Below, piece after piece: positions 10,475-23,412 of a stretch of DNA of 59,261 bases. This DNA comes from Amanita rubescens. Its lineage: Eukaryota > Basidiomycota > Agaricomycetes > Agaricales > Amanitaceae. The DNA is taken from assembly GCA_015039365.1 (NCBI GenBank), contig WION01000319.1, forward strand, positions 1 through 59,261, read 5' to 3'. The notes under the pieces are model-generated. The model made no database searches, had not been told where the DNA came from, and saw only the letters and a list, made by a program, of their open reading frames with translations. Positions within the stretch are counted from its first letter, which is position 1; every line of letters starts with the position of its first letter. The position numbers and the translations under genes are program-made.

Positions 10475-11106
10475 TATTGATGTAATTTGGCCCAGTGGTT
10501 CATGAGATATGAAGTGTTTTGTGACAGGGTGTCAAAATTTGAGTTTCTGATTAGCAATGTTGTCCATGATGGTCATAACTGATTACTATAAGTCAGAAAT
10601 AAGTTCCAAATTCCAACAGCCTGAGTCAGAAGTATATTGTTCAATACAGAATACAGTACAACAAAGTTAAACATTGTTGCAGAGCCAGGGGTCAAACTCA
10701 ACACTAATAGCTGGTGTTGTAGGTGTCAGTGTTGGTCATTCTTCACCTTGGATGTGTAACATGCTGATGACAGGTCTTTAATTGATTCATGATTGCCTCC
10801 TGCCTGGGATGGAGGAGATGGAACACAATGGGGAGCATGTCATTCTGGATCAGCATAACAGAAGTTGCTCACAAATTAGTGCCTCACAGTGACAGCATGC
10901 ACTGGCAAAACTTTGCTCCTTGTCAGCATCCCACCCAGAGAACCAGTGTTTCCAAGTGTGATGAAGGAAATAGCTAGCAGATTAAACAAGAGAAACTAAT
11001 TGCATTCATGAATGGACAGCATTGCTAAAGGGAAACCCAATAGTTTTGACATTCCTTCACAAAATACTTCATATCTCATGAACCACTGGGCCAAATTACA
11101 TCAATA
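10475..11106. mobile_element. Nonautonomous DNA transposon with about 95-bp inverted repeats
   Basis: The left end (from 10475) reads ATTGATGTAATTTGGCCCAG, then GGTTCATGAGATATGAAGT. The right end up to 11106 is its imperfect reverse complement, extending roughly 95 bp inward to a GTCCAT block. The interior of about 440 bp has no recognisable gene. The flanks are AT-rich and I could not settle the target duplication. Confidence 0.7.
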
Positions 11107-13590
11107 CTATGTTGAATATTGAGTGATTAAACATCAGATATCGCTCAAATGCTTTATATTTAGTGTTACAATACTATATTCTTTATTTTGTGTATAATGA
11201 GCTAGTTTATAGGTGTAGCAGTTGTGTCTGTGGACAAAACGCGATATAGTGGACACCTAAACTCACGCCTGATGGGATAGGTAGTAAATAGAACCAAACA
11301 GGCCAGGTTTCCTTACATGTAGGGAACTACAGTACCTACACTTGGATATAGACTTAATATCACTGCTATCAATTGTTATAGACCGCATTTGTGAACGTCT
11401 AAAGCGTGTATTGAGTCTATCAGAGGGCTAGACAACTACTACAACATTTGTAGTGAGTTATAACTACACTTGGCGCATTTTCAACATACTATAGGGCTCA
11501 AAATGAAGCTAAGGACCAGCTCTACAAGATGGCATAATTTAACTGGTCATAACCAGTCATAACCAGTCTGGTTAAGGTTAGGGAAAGGGCCTAACTTTAA
11601 CTGCAGTCCAGTTAATCAGCAGTTAAGTCAGGTCAGGTTACAGTTAATTGCAGTCGTGTAACCCGACCTCTGAACACTAGTTACAAACAAGCTTCATTTG
11701 CTTGTTTATTGTTATCATGTAATTAGGGTTATGTTTATCCATAGCTAACACAATATATGCTCCTTTGTTGCAAAAGAAATGAAAGAAATTGACTTTTGGG
11801 CTTAATTATGCTGTTTGAGTGATACAAACAAGAACAAACAGCCATGACCGGTCGTGACACAGGCAGTGGTTCAGTTATTTTGATCAGTTGCAGTCATGGC
11901 AAAAAATGGCTTGTAACCTAACTTAACCTAACTTCAAAAGACTACCGGCATTCCTAATCCCTGCAAAGATTGGCTTGGGGGAGGATGGCGTTATCTATCT
12001 TGTTGAAGAGGGACAAAATTTTTGGCATTGATGTCAGACCGGAGATTTTGATGAGTTAATAAGAGATTCAAAGTGGGCCTTCAGTTTACTATCTACCAAT
12101 TCTGATGGCAGATATATCCAATTGTAAGAAGGCAAAGCACTCCTCCAAATTTTGGCATCTCACACAAGAATAATCAATAGTTACCTCCATGCTCATTGCA
12201 TGGTGATTGGGACAGATAAGCAAACAACCTATGAGTAGCATTTCAAAACAGGTATCTTCATTAACCGCTACTGGAAGATGTACCAGCACTTTATGACCTG
12301 GTCTGCTCTTGGGCTTATCTATAACCTTGCACACATCTCCAGAGAGCATTTAGAACAGGCGGTATATCACAAGTACAATTTGATACTGAACTGAAGAAGT
12401 TGAACTGGACAGATCTCTGGGAAACCTTTTGGGCAATCTGCCACTTGGTGACCTCAAGTTATTGGTAGAGTTGGGTGAAAACTTGGATGTTCCTGTGCCT
12501 CACCTGATGCACCTGCAAACAGTTGTTAAAGATTCTAGATTTGTGGGTGTATATCACAAGGAAGGACACAGTAACAAACTTTCATTATTTCCTTGTTTGT
12601 CTTCTTATTGTCTTCACGCTTCAATTGTCAAAAGTATCAAGTGGACAACTTAACAACATTTTCATAACATGGGGGGATGTTCTGAAGGTGGATCAAATCC
12701 TTCATCAGCTACCTCTCAGCAAAATGCACCTTGGAATCACACTCTACAAAAAATCTGAAAAATAAAGATATTCTAATCCAAGCCCTTGGCACAAAATGGT
12801 CAAACCCAGCTCCCATGTCCCACACCTCGATGATGGACTTGATTCATGAGCTGACAAATGACATGGATAAGGATGTCAATGTGAAATCATGTGGGGGTAT
12901 CAGAATCAATTCATGATTCAATAAGTTGAAGATAAATCATTATATAACAAAATCTACAAAGATTTTGAACAACTGCTGATGAACCAGGCAGATGATGATT
13001 TGGATGAGCTCCAATATTTGGACTTGTTTAATGGCAGTTTACACTCTGAAGCCATTATTTTGGCAGCTGCTGCTCTATGTGGTCTGAAAGGGCATGTTCC
13101 CAACAATGAAGAAAATAGAAAGCTCTTGGATATTATCCAGGCATGTTGCCCATCCATATCCTTCATGCCACCAGAACTACATAACTTCCTTTCATTCAGA
13201 AAATGGACATCAAAGATCTTTCCATGTCCAAATTATATTGCCCAATCTGTTGGGATCTGTTGGAAATATTAAGAGACAGAAAGATCAATACCTTACAGGT
13301 CCAAGCCCATCATTCCATCCTTTATGATGTGGAACTTCCTTCATGACTTTCTGTTGATGTACTAGAGAAGATGGTTGCAAAGTACACTGCCTATGCAAAG
13401 ACAGAGCTCAAGAACCTCCAACCACTTGACAAAAATGGATCTCTGAAGATGCCAGGTATGACTCAGACACAGGTGTAATCATCAGTTTCTTTACTTCTAC
13501 CCTTTCTTGCACTATAATATAGAATGAATACACTCATCCAACTTCCAGCTTTTGCTACCTAAAGACTGCAGTAGAATATCATAGAATCCT
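11107..13590. other. Decayed intergenic region with one MITE-like block and gene remnants
   Basis: The TTAACTGG repeat copy 2 lies at 11540-11695, ending AACACTAG. Open frames on the plus strand at 12429-12653 and 12979-13272, and at 12089-12349 on the minus strand, have real-protein-like composition (for example LPLGDLKLLVELGENLDV and NQADDDLDELQYLDL) but match nothing I know. They may be exons of one decayed gene on the plus strand. Confidence 0.4.
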
Positions 13591-14169
13591 GTTTTGGAGT
13601 GTGCACTGAGGGGATAATTGCCTTATTTGGTAAGATGGGCAGATTCCAAATAAGGAAAGCAAGTTAGGATGCCATATTTGGAAGGTTATGAGGGTGTGTG
13701 TTCATGTTTGTACATGTTTCAATGCAAGGAATTTCCTTATTTGGAAATAGTTGCCACATGTCAAATAAGCTGAAATGGCAGGCAATGTGACCATGGGAAA
13801 GGCTTTCTAAAAAGGAAATGATGACATAATTTCAGGGTCAAATTTCTAAAAAGGAAATTCATAATGTAATGTGCACTTTAGGATCCAGTGGCAGGTTTCC
13901 AAAAATGGAAATAGCACACTTTGGCATTGCCGTTTTGGGAAATATCTGCTCCCTGTTCATGATGATGTGCAGCAAGAAATTGCAATATCTCCCTTAATAC
14001 TGAATACTTTTGTGGTGCTTTTTTGGAATATATTCCTTATATGTATATATGTGTGCATACCTATCCACTATGTTAGAATGTAAAAAATGCTCAGAATGCA
14101 ACATTTCTTGCTCACTGTTGTTGACAGTGAGGAGCAACAAATGACAATATCTCCATCAATACTGGCTAT

Positions 14170-15580
14170 GATCGCGAGCTTTCTCACACTCATACCACCA
14201 CCATTGCCTTATCAATCCAACATCTACAACACACCCTGCACTGCTCCAGATGCCTGAGGACACAGGATCCACCGAGAAGCAACTGAGGGTTGCTTACACC
14301 TCTATTGCTGATGATCCGACCACAACAGCGGTCAATCAAATCCTCGCACTACTCACCAAGGCTGACGCGCTTATGCTCAGCACATGCTCATCCCCCACCT
14401 TTGACGATCAGTCTGTCCAGGCCTTTTTTGGCCAGCCTGGATGGGCTGCTTGATCATCTTTGTCACACAGGGAAGGAGGCACAATGGGAGGGGCCAGTAT
14501 GCTTGCAGCTGCCCATGGCTCTGTGGAGCTAAAGGGACTGGCCAAACAGGTACAGGCTATTAACTCCAAGCTGGGACTCATACAGGCTCAAATGCAGAAG
14601 AACCCCAAGTCATATGCAGCAGTGGCCTTGGCTGCTGCTGCTACTCCCCTGCCTGTCAGTTCTCTCCCACCCAAACCCCCTGTGAACTCCAGTCACGTGC
14701 CCGTCTGGTTCTGGTGCCTCAGGTACCACTGGACGTCACCTTCAATCCTGGTACATACATACTGCGTGCTCACCAATTGGCTTTTGGCCAACCTGACCTT
14801 GACCCTTCCCAATCCAATTGGAGTGATACCACTACCACTGGTTCCATCACCTGCTTGATTGTCCTCATTGAACAGGACTGCAAAGGGAAACTTAGTTGTG
14901 GTTGGTGGCCCTGGAATCTCGCAGGCCCAGCTCAATGACTCCCTACCTTATCTCAAACTGATCTTCAAATATGCTGCAGGAACCTCTGTAGAACCCTTCA
15001 GTGGGACAAAATGGAGGTGTGTGTGCATCAGTGGGGTTCCAATTCTGCTTCAGGGCTCTCTGCACAGGTTGGGGGAGATATAAAAGGAAGTTTAACCCAC
15101 AACCCTTGGACCAACACCTTACATATGCCCATCCAGCCCTACTGGATCCGCCACCCATCAATCAAACCAGGCCACAGGTCGACAGTGGTGATGACATTCA
15201 AAGATGGGGGGACAGGCACATCCAGCAGGAGGTGCTTTGCCAAAAGAAAGTATTTTTGTTTGGCCAAGCCTGTACCATGTGGGCTTGGACAGAAAGGAAG
15301 CCGAGCACAAACACAAGCAAAGAGACCTCCCCAGACACCTCCACCTCCGCTGCCCACAATACAACCATCAAAGGAAAACATAGACAAAGCAGGTCAGAAA
15401 TGGACACAACGTAGCCTAGCTGTGCTCAAGTAGGGCCCTTGGTTTTTACTCACTTATTTTACAGCTGGCCTTGTTGGGTTAGTTCCCTCTGTAGTTAAGC
15501 CATACCCATAGATACATTGTGCAGCTACACCCTACCATCCTGGCACAAAGGGGTATAAACAAGGAGTTTAAAAAAAAAAA
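14170..15580 (+). mobile_element. ORF1-only non-LTR retrotransposon (LINE) insertion
   Basis: The insertion is bounded by a direct repeat TACTGGCTAT (14160-14169 and 15581-15590), and its 3' end is an A-tract (15570-15580), as expected for target-primed reverse transcription. It contains a gag-like ORF1 and a short 3' untranslated region but no endonuclease or reverse transcriptase. At 1.4 kb with a target duplication, it looks like an internally deleted or naturally ORF1-only element rather than a 5'-truncated LINE. Confidence 0.75.
14250..15433 (+). pseudogene. LINE ORF1 (gag-like) protein remnant
   Basis: The reading starts at 14250 (MPEDTGSTEKQLRVAY), hits a stop near 14452, and resumes with SKLGLIQAQMQKNPKSYAAV. 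It then changes frame through VPLDVTFNPG, KGNLVVVGGPGISQAQL and a segment near 15.1 kb (PIQPYWIRHPSIKPGH). It ends with an ordered FAKRKYFCLAKP stretch and a Lys/Pro-rich tail (stop 15431-15433). These blocks, in this order, resemble ORF1 of fungal Tad/L1-like LINEs, which binds element RNA. At least two frame changes make this copy nonfunctional. The assignment rests on remembered family pattern, not a search. Confidence 0.6.
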
Positions 15581-15602
15581 TACTGGCTATTTGTGTGGTG
15601 CA

Positions 15603-15756
15603 TGTTGGAGTACGAGCTCATACGGCTAAGGCCGAGTTTGCATATATTTGGTCTATGGATATATACGGAAGGTTTCCCGGTATTAGGCCTCAGTTATTCT
15701 TACTATAACTGAGGCTCGTGCTTACTAGCCCGGTATCAATACTTCCCTGTTCAACA
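15603..15756 (+). repeat. Copia 5' LTR (154 bp, internally deleted)
   Basis: It begins TGTTGGAGTACGAGCTCATA and ends CCCTGTTCAACA. It lacks a 107-bp segment present in the 3' LTR. In the 3' LTR that segment is bounded by a direct repeat CTACTATAACTGAGGC, so loss by recombination or slippage between the repeats explains the shorter form. A likely primer-binding site GGTTATGGGCCC follows at 15757. Confidence 0.85.
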
Positions 15757-15760
15757 GGTT

Positions 15761-16830
15761 ATGGGCCCCGAGTCAACCATCATGTCAACAAGTGATACCT
15801 TCAAGTTCATTAAGCTCGAGAAGCTAAAGGACGACGGTACAAACTGGATAACCTACCGGGAACGTGTCACGAACACGATGACCCACAAGGGCCTCCGACG
15901 GCATTTTTTGGGGACTAAGCGGAAACTGGCCACGTACATAGAGCTAGACCAGAAGTTCTATAAGTCTGAAGACATTAAGAAGAAGGAAAGAGTTGCACTT
16001 ACCGAAACGGAAGTCGAGGCAATTGAAGACGCGTTGGACGAGTATGAACGGAAAGAGGCGTCGGTCAGAGAGGTCATCTACGAGACTATAAGTCAGTCCA
16101 TGTTCCTCCAGATCAAAAACGAACCCACCGCTTCAAAACTATGGTCCAAACTCGTCTCAATCATGCAGGAGAAGGGAGATCTGATCCAAGTCAGCATTCT
16201 CACCAAACTCCAGACAATGATTTGCCTTAGCCGACGACGACTGTCCGAGAACACCTAGGAAAGATGAAGGAGCTAAAAGAGCAACTCGAGGGGATGGGCG
16301 CACCTGTCTCTGACCCCTCATTTGCCGCTATGATCCGAAAATCCCTTCCTGCATGCTATCGACCTCTACTCCAAACACTTAGCGCCGCAGCTCGTATCAA
16401 TAGTAAAACACTTACGAGTGATCAAATTATTGCCTCCATACACGAAGAAGCCGATGAGCTCGTCGTGCAAAAAGAAGCAGACAAAGCTGCTGAAAACGCG
16501 GCTATGATCGCAGCGTACGCGAAAAAGAAGGAGCAAAGTCAGAAAAAGCAATGTAGCAATTGCAAAAAGAGTGGACATACGAAGGAGAATTGCTGGAATA
16601 AAGGGGGAGGCAAAGAGGGTCAAGGACCATGGGACAAAAAGAAAAAGGATCAGGCAAAAGCGAATGCCGCATCAACCGAAGAGGCTGATGACGAAGACGT
16701 ATCGCTCGCTGTCACCTATAGTCCTTCTGAGCTGCTCGAAGCGCTCGGCGCCACGCCCTGCAACTACCATCGCTATCATGGATTGCGGAGCTACCCAACA
16801 CTTTCACCCCGAATCGCTCCGACCTTCTAA
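15761..16830 (+). pseudogene. Copia gag (frameshifted)
   Basis: The reading starts at 15761 or more likely at 15782 (MSTSDTFKFIKLEKL) and continues as a Copia capsid protein until a stop at 16256-16258. It resumes in another frame at 16264 (MKELKEQLEGMG), so a single-base change occurred near 16.22 kb. A CCHC zinc knuckle lies near 16.55 kb (CSNCKKSGHTKENC, spacing C-X2-C-X4-H-X4-C), followed by a Lys-rich tail. The capsid would package element RNA. Because of the frameshift, no full Gag can be made by this copy. Confidence 0.85.
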
Positions 16831-18704
16831 ACTTCACCGAAATTGAACCAAGGCCTATTCGGGCCGCGAATGGTCAAGTTTTGCAGGCAACCGGTCGAGG
16901 AGACCTTGGCATACTATTCCCTATGAAAAACGGTCAAAAACCCGTCAAAGCAACATTACGGGGAGTATATTACTCACCCGATTTCACCTTCACTTAATCT
17001 CCGTTGGCACCATGGTCAAAAAGGGATTCCGAGTCGTTTTCGAGGATGACATATGTACTATAAGTACACCCAAGCCCACACGACGAATCATCAGCCATAT
17101 CCCCGTATCGAATAACGGCCTATATAAAGTGTCAATAACGCCAAAAGGAGACTCTACCAGTACCGAAATAGCTGCCACCGCATCTAAAAAGATGTCCATC
17201 AGTGAATTCCATAGACGGATGGGTCATGTGAATCACGATGACTTACGGCGTATGATAAAGGAAGGAATGGCCACCGGCATCGATCTTGACATGAACTCCA
17301 AACCGGAGCAATGTGTTCAGTGCATCGAAGCGAAGGCCACGACAAATCCCTTCCCGAAAGAAGGTACTAAGAGAGCAACAAAGTACGGTGGAAAAGTTGT
17401 TGCCGACCTATGGGGACCTGCTCAATCACCATCTTTGAAAGGAAAAGAGTATTATCTCGCCTTCATTGATGAATACACCCACGAAACCCGCATCTATTTC
17501 CTACGCAACAAATCCGAAGCATTCGAGACCTACAAGATCTACGAAAAATGGGTTAATATGCAAAGGGATGCAAAAATAAAACTTCTCGGAACTGACCGAG
17601 GTGGAGAATTCACAAGCGACGCATTCAGCCAGCACCTAAAGAAAGCTGGTACTGCACGTCACTTGACTGTACATGATAGCCCGCAATCGAACGGACGAGC
17701 GGAACGGGCAAACCGCGTCATTGTCGAGGGAGCTAGAGCCATGTTACTAGCTGCGAAACTCCCAAGACGTTATGGGCAGAAGCCGCGTCCCACTTCGTAT
17801 GGCTACGCAACCGTGTTCCCACCAAGGCTGTGTCAGATTACAAAACACCTATTCAAATGTCAACTGGAAACTCTCCAGACCTGTCAAACGTGAGACAATG
17901 GGGACAAAAGGTGTGGGTAAAGCAGACTCACACTCCAAAATTGGAATCCAAAGTCGAAAAAGGCCGTTTTATCGGATTTGACGAAGAATCCAAGGGTTAT
18001 CGAATATATTGGGAAGAAAAGCGCAGTGTAACTGTTGAGCGCGATGTTTACTTCGATGAAAGCGACGCATTAGCACCTGAGACTACCTTGATTGAAGGGG
18101 AGACTCACCAGAAATCCAATCAAGCTGAAAATCGTCCAAAAGCGGTCAATCCTACAGAATCTCCGAAATCGCACGAGATCAAGGATACTGCTGGTCAATC
18201 GGACAACACGTCGACAAAGGACACTGAAAACGATTCCCAACGAACCCAAAATGAAGTCAATCCGACAAAAATCGGTGGAGAAACGAAAAAACCAATCTTA
18301 CCTGTCATCCAAACCCCATCCACGCCATCCACCCAAAATACTAGCATCCAACCTTCAGAAGATGAAGAGGAGGTCGCAGAGGAACTCCTAGGACGCAGTA
18401 AACGAGCTAGACAACCCCAAGGCTACTACAAAGCTTTGATGAAGGGTGATAAGCCTTCAGGGGGAGGAATGACGGCTTTCACTGAAAAAGAACTTGACTA
18501 TCAGCTTTCAGCCGTTGATTTAGACAATGAAGACTTACTCTTTGCTGGTATAGTTGAAGAGCACGCTCTAGCAGCCGGGACTGGAGGAGAACCGAGAACG
18601 CTGAAAGAAGCTTTGAATGGCGAGAATGCTGACAAATGGCGTGCGGCTGTACAGGCTGAACTGGAACAAATTGAAAAGCTGGGCACCTGGAAGATTGTCG
18701 AAGC
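16745..18704 (+). pseudogene. Copia protease-integrase and start of reverse transcriptase (frameshifted)
   Basis: The protease active site is visible as IMDCGATQHF near 16.78 kb, in a different frame from gag. From 17012 the GAG-pre-integrase zinc domain follows (FHRRMGHVNH and CVQCIEAKA supplying H, H, C, C). The integrase core has Asp in VVADLWGP, Asp in GTDRGGEF and Glu in NGRAERANR. Another frame change near 17.77 kb leads to the C-terminal region (KVEKGRFIGFDEESKGYRIY) and a disordered linker rich in Glu, Thr and Pro (18.1-18.4 kb). The first reverse-transcriptase residues (WRAAVQAELEQIEKLGTWKI) end at the MULE insertion. Role: integration of element cDNA. Confidence 0.85.
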
Positions 18705-19140
18705 AGTGAACGCTATCCACCCTACGAATTTTACGCATCACGTGACCTCGGCAACTTCCGCATGCCCACGAGTGGAGCGAGACGTCGGCGTCAGAGAAAC
18801 CATCCGCCCAAGACCTCAAGTCCTCTTCGGCTCTTCCAGGCGGTAACCTCTCAGTCAGTGCGTTATACTCGGTGTCAATCCACAAACTTGGCAGATCAAA
18901 TGAGGGCTACTATCCGACTGCTAGTATAGTTGCACGCCGGTGATCTCGGTGTTTCATCGGACTTGGGGGAAGAAATCAGCGGTGAAGCCCCTAACAGGTA
19001 TGTACCTCGAGTTGCACACACATCGCTGATGAATATATGGTAGGATCACTTCTCACAGTTGAGTATCTAAGTATCTGAGCCCTACTAGTCGCAGTCTGTC
19101 GTCCGAGTCCGACGTGATCATATTCCAAGGAGTCACGCAG

Positions 19141-22100
19141 CTAAGTGCGTTCCCCAAACTGATATCCCATCGTATTCCTCATTCGTCTATTTGCCACACG
19201 ATCTCCAGGTTTACCCCACGTATTGTCCCGAATCCTTCCAGTTTCCTCTGCCCGACGAATATCAGTCACGAAATGACATACATCGCCTCCCAAGTCTCGG
19301 TCTCGCACGGACTTCATCCATATCCCGTTACGGTATTTTAATTGTGCTTCAATCAAGTCAGCAGCTTTCTGGAAGCTGTTAGCGCGGTCTTGCAGATCAC
19401 GAACAAGTCTGTCGTGCTGTAGACAAGAGTTAGGTGGGAACCTAGCAATCGGAGTACTAGTACGTACCTCCTCTTCTTCGCCTTCGCTTCCATATGTTAA
19501 TGGTGACGAGCCACGAGTAGTCACAGCTACTGCATCAACACACCCATTGGGAGTCGGTGATGACGGTTCAGAGTCCATGGTGAGATCTATGACTGATTTA
19601 TTATTGTTCCCGGAGGACTCCACTAATCTTCGTTTCATTGCAGGGATGTCATCTTCGGACTGCTCCCCTATGTTTGCAGACAGCCGCCGTTTAGCTAAGG
19701 CTTCCGACACGCCACCCTCAACTACTCAATATCAGCCACAATCCAGGCGTGATTTACTGTAGTGGCCCGCACCTATGTGGTCATCACCATCTGAAATGGT
19801 GCCAGGGTCTCGTGATAAGGCTATAGCTGGTAAGTTATCACCTTTTGCGACAAGGGAGGGATGCTGATAGATAGGTTTTACCCGCCTGCGGATCACTTCA
19901 CGCCAGAAATGCGCAGGTGGCGGCTCGACCGCCTGAACGAGGTGCTTGCAAAGGTGATGACGGTCGTATTTTTGTCGACCACAGGTACAAGTCCAATCGG
20001 CCACACTTGTAACATACTGCCGATTGCTTACTTGCACCTTTTCCAGTTTTTTCCATGCTGTCTTGAAATATTTTTGGTACGTGGTTAATTGCTTTGACCT
20101 CCCCCGCCGGTAATGATCCTCAATGATTTCTGCACGTGCCATGTATGCGGGAGTGACTTTATGGATTAAAATCCATACAAGCTGGTCTAAGCGGGGGTGA
20201 ACAAATCGATGTAGGTGGTCGTGCTTCAATTGACGCCAGAAGTTCTCTACATTCATGGTTGTACGCAGCCGTGAGATGTACGGCGTTGTTGATCGGGCCC
20301 AGAGTCGCCACATTTTTGGTGAGTACCAGCAAGCCCATAGGTAACCCCATACTTCTCGCAGACCACGGATGTGACAAAACTGATACATTTCGTAAACAGA
20401 ATTGCGTCGGATCTCTTCGGCAGTCCGGATGCCATCACGTTCAGGAAATACTGGGTGTAGGCAGAAGTGGCGAGTAAAAAGGTGGAGGATCTGGCGACGA
20501 TGGGCAGCTGGACAAAACACATAGTCTAGATCCGGAGAGAGGGTTTCACCAGCATCTAGTAGCCAGTCAGGTGCATCCTCCATTTCACTTTCCTTGTCAT
20601 TGTGCAAGTATTGATCTACCTGCTTCAGGATTTCTCCGTCCTCGCCCTCGTCATCCTCGTCATCAAGGGCTGGCCCTGGACAGTCGGAACCAGCTGCATT
20701 CATTAGTGCATCACTTGGCTCTGCGTGGAATGGCTTGGATGGAAGAGGAATAACTGAGCGTACAATACCGTTGAGCCGAATGGTCAGCCGTGGTCCACTC
20801 TCCTTTGGTTCAGGAGCAATATTCTGAGGCATCCCTTGTAGTCTGACAGTGAGGCGGGGAAGCATCTTCGTCATGGTGGTTGTGTTCTAATAAAATTGTA
20901 TCTGATTTAGCGAAGTACTAATGTGCAACACCAGTATTATTATCACGTACAGGCTGATGTCCCTTTGCTTGCGCAGATGGGACAAATGTTTCATCTATCC
21001 AATCAAACTCTTTTTTGGCCTCGAGAGCAGAGTCATAGTGCTTTGGATGCCGTCGAAGAATTGAAAGTCGTGTCTTGACTGCCCGTAAACAATGCCAAAA
21101 GCAAAGCTGATGCTTTGCCTCAGGGTATACAGTGAGAAAGGCATTGATCTCTGACAAGTCTTTGTCAGTTAATGTGATCAATGCATGGAGGTTCCAGGTA
21201 TCCTTGACATATGAGAGAAGGTCCCTCAGATAACGTTCTTTTCCGCCTTCCTCTGTATCCCCTGAAGATTGAATCAACAGGTATCCAAGAGGACAGCCAG
21301 AGCCATAAGTCTCTCCCAGAAGGGCATAGACTTCAAAGCGACTCTTGTTTGTGTTCCCTAGTAGTAGCAGACTAAAATTAGGAATAACATCTGCAGAAAA
21401 TTGAAAAACGCACAAGCAGAATCCAAAGATATCTCTCTTATTCTACCACCCCACTGACGCAAAACCTCCTGGAGTACAAATGCAATGGCAACAAACCCCG
21501 GTTCATCATGCAAAGGAACAGGTGTAACAGTGTACCAAGTTGGACCGTGTGGGGTTGATGCCTCATTAATCAAAATCTTCGCTGACTTAACTTCATCTTC
21601 ATCACGCTTCCATTTCTTGCTGACATGTTCCGACCACAGGTTATATATCGTCTTCCGGGAGAACTTTGGCTGGGGATGCATTTGAAGGATTCCATCCCAT
21701 AGCTAAGATAAAAAATGTGAGCATGATCTTTCAAACATCAATTCAACAATCTTACTTGTTGTGGTGTCAAGTTAGGGTTTTTATGGACAAAGTCACGAAC
21801 ATCTTTTGGCACATCAATATTCCAGTATGGAATATGATCATCCCTGTGTATCAGCTTCACGAGTGCCACAGTATCATTTGGAGACAGTACAATCTGTAGA
21901 CGGCCATGACAATCAAATGCATCCATTGACTCCTTGTCACGTTGCTTTGCACCCTCCCGCTGCACCTTTTGGGGTTTCTTCTGCCGATCCTTGTCTTGGG
22001 AACAAGAATAAATAAAACGGGAGAAGTCCATTCTCCGTGAATCATATCGGGAATAATAGCTAAATTTGGCACTTAGATCATGTTATCGTGAGGTAAAGTA

Positions 22101-23412
22101 CGCACATGAAACGGTACTTCATCTGCTCGCTGATAGTGTTTTAAAGTCCGGTTTGGTCCGGTCTTTTTCCTATTTTGGAAAAGACCGGACTGTGACCGGT
22201 TGTGACACTCCTATTATTTTTCGCAACCGAAACCGAAACTGGATGCAACCGGTTGGCTCTGGTTGCACCCCCGGTTGCCTGCAGTTGCAACCGGTTTTTG
22301 ATGAACCGGTTGCCAACTGATCCAAGACCGGTCACAACCGGTGTAGCACAGCGTCATCCAAGTCTCTATCGATGCATCCACCCCACCAACACCTCACATC
22401 ATTCCATTTAGCCACAGATCCATCCAGTCATACACCCATGCACCCATCTAACACATTAAAATTACACTGTGACCCTTAGAATATGTTGTTGTAACCCTTA
22501 GAATAATTTAATGTAATTTTCGTGACATATGTTCAATGTCATCCAAGTGTCAATTTATGCATCCACCCATCCAAGCAGTTCAATCCCCCTTATTAACGTA
22601 GTAATCAGACACACACCTACCCATCCACCTATCCAGCCCATAATATCCACCTCATAATATTAAAAATGACATATTTGACACCTACAACATAAATTCATTC
22701 AAATTCTGACATTAACCATAACCCTGGATTAGGGTCAATTAGGGGCGACATCCGATTGCCCGCCGACCAATCCACCCCTAGAACCCTCTTACCGGTTGCC
22801 ATAAAAGACCGGTTGCAACCGGTCTTCAACCGGTTTCCTAAAATGGCAGGTATGAGGCAACCGAGACCGAAATCAGTCTCAATTGAAGGCAACCGCAACT
22901 GCGGTTCGGTTGCAACCGAGCATCGGTCCGGTCCGGTTGCCGGTTTTTTTCCGGTCTGGCAACCGGACTTTTAAACACTACTCGCTGATACACTTGGTGA
23001 GCTCATCGGCCTTCTCCCGTAGGGTATTGCCTTCCAACGATCCAATACTAATGTTTGCCTCCAAAGATAGAACGCGGGACTCGGAGGCAGAGCTGAGCGA
23101 CGCGAGGAATGCGTCTAACGACAGACTCGAAAGGCTACGGCAACCCTGCAGGTCTTGATCGTCATCGAGATCCGCCCCTGCATCGGCTGGTGGCTGGTTT
23201 TCCTTATCGGATTTGGCAGCTTTCTTCTTGGCGTACACATCAGCAAGCCGTTGTGAACAATCCTTGCACGTCTTTGCATATCCGGAGCGTGTCTGTGTGA
23301 ATTCCGATGCATTCAGGGGCTTAGTCTTTCGGCAAGTGCCACATTTCTGCGTGGGCGCGGGGCGGTCGTGTGTGGGCGCGCCAGGGGCTGAACCGAGGAT
23401 TTGGCTAGCCAT
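19141..23412 (-). pseudogene. MULE transposase with SWIM zinc finger, interrupted by a MITE
   Basis: The start at 23412 (MASQILGSAPGAP) leads to a Cys-rich segment (CGTCRKTK, KTCKDCSQRL) resembling a small zinc finger. The exon is broken at 22981 by a MITE and continues at 22133. Downstream exons carry FSRKTIYNLWSEHV, the MULE core (EISLDSACAFF, ALITLTDKDLSEI and CFWHCLRAVKTRL with the C-x2-H motif) and the SWIM finger (WTCTCGRQKYDRHHLCKHL, near 20.0 kb). A C-terminal region at 19141-19710 has an acidic linker and the NTWGKPGD and RNTMGYQFG motifs. The protein would catalyse cut-and-paste transposition of the MULE. Apart from the MITE, I see no clear lethal mutation, but exon borders were not all resolved. 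Confidence 0.85.
22134..22980. mobile_element. CCGG-rich MITE inside the MULE transposase gene
   Basis: The ends TAGTGTTTTAAAGTCCGG and CCGGACTTTTAAACACTA are perfect inverted repeats. The flanks carry an 8-bp target duplication CTCGCTGA (22126-22133 and 22981-22988). The interior near both ends is built of ACCGGTTGCAACCGGT-type palindromes, and the centre is AT-rich. An 8-bp duplication and AGTGTT-type ends suit a hAT-related MITE. Confidence 0.92.

Larger units (their letters stand above)
13600..15602 (+). repeat. Relic of the foldback-element family, split by a LINE
   Basis: 13600-14169 matches the arm of the 2.3 kb palindrome at 54.9-57.2 kb (for example AATTGCCTTATTTGG, GGATCCAGTGGC, CAATATCTCCATCAATACTGG). 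The match resumes for about 20 bp at 15581-15602 (TACTGGCTATTTGTGTGG) after the LINE and is then cut by the Copia LTR. Only one arm is present, so this copy is single rather than palindromic. Confidence 0.75.

Noticed and set aside
18705..18846. Continuation of the Copia pol frame into 18846
   Set aside because: These residues are encoded by the MULE terminal repeat, not by Copia.
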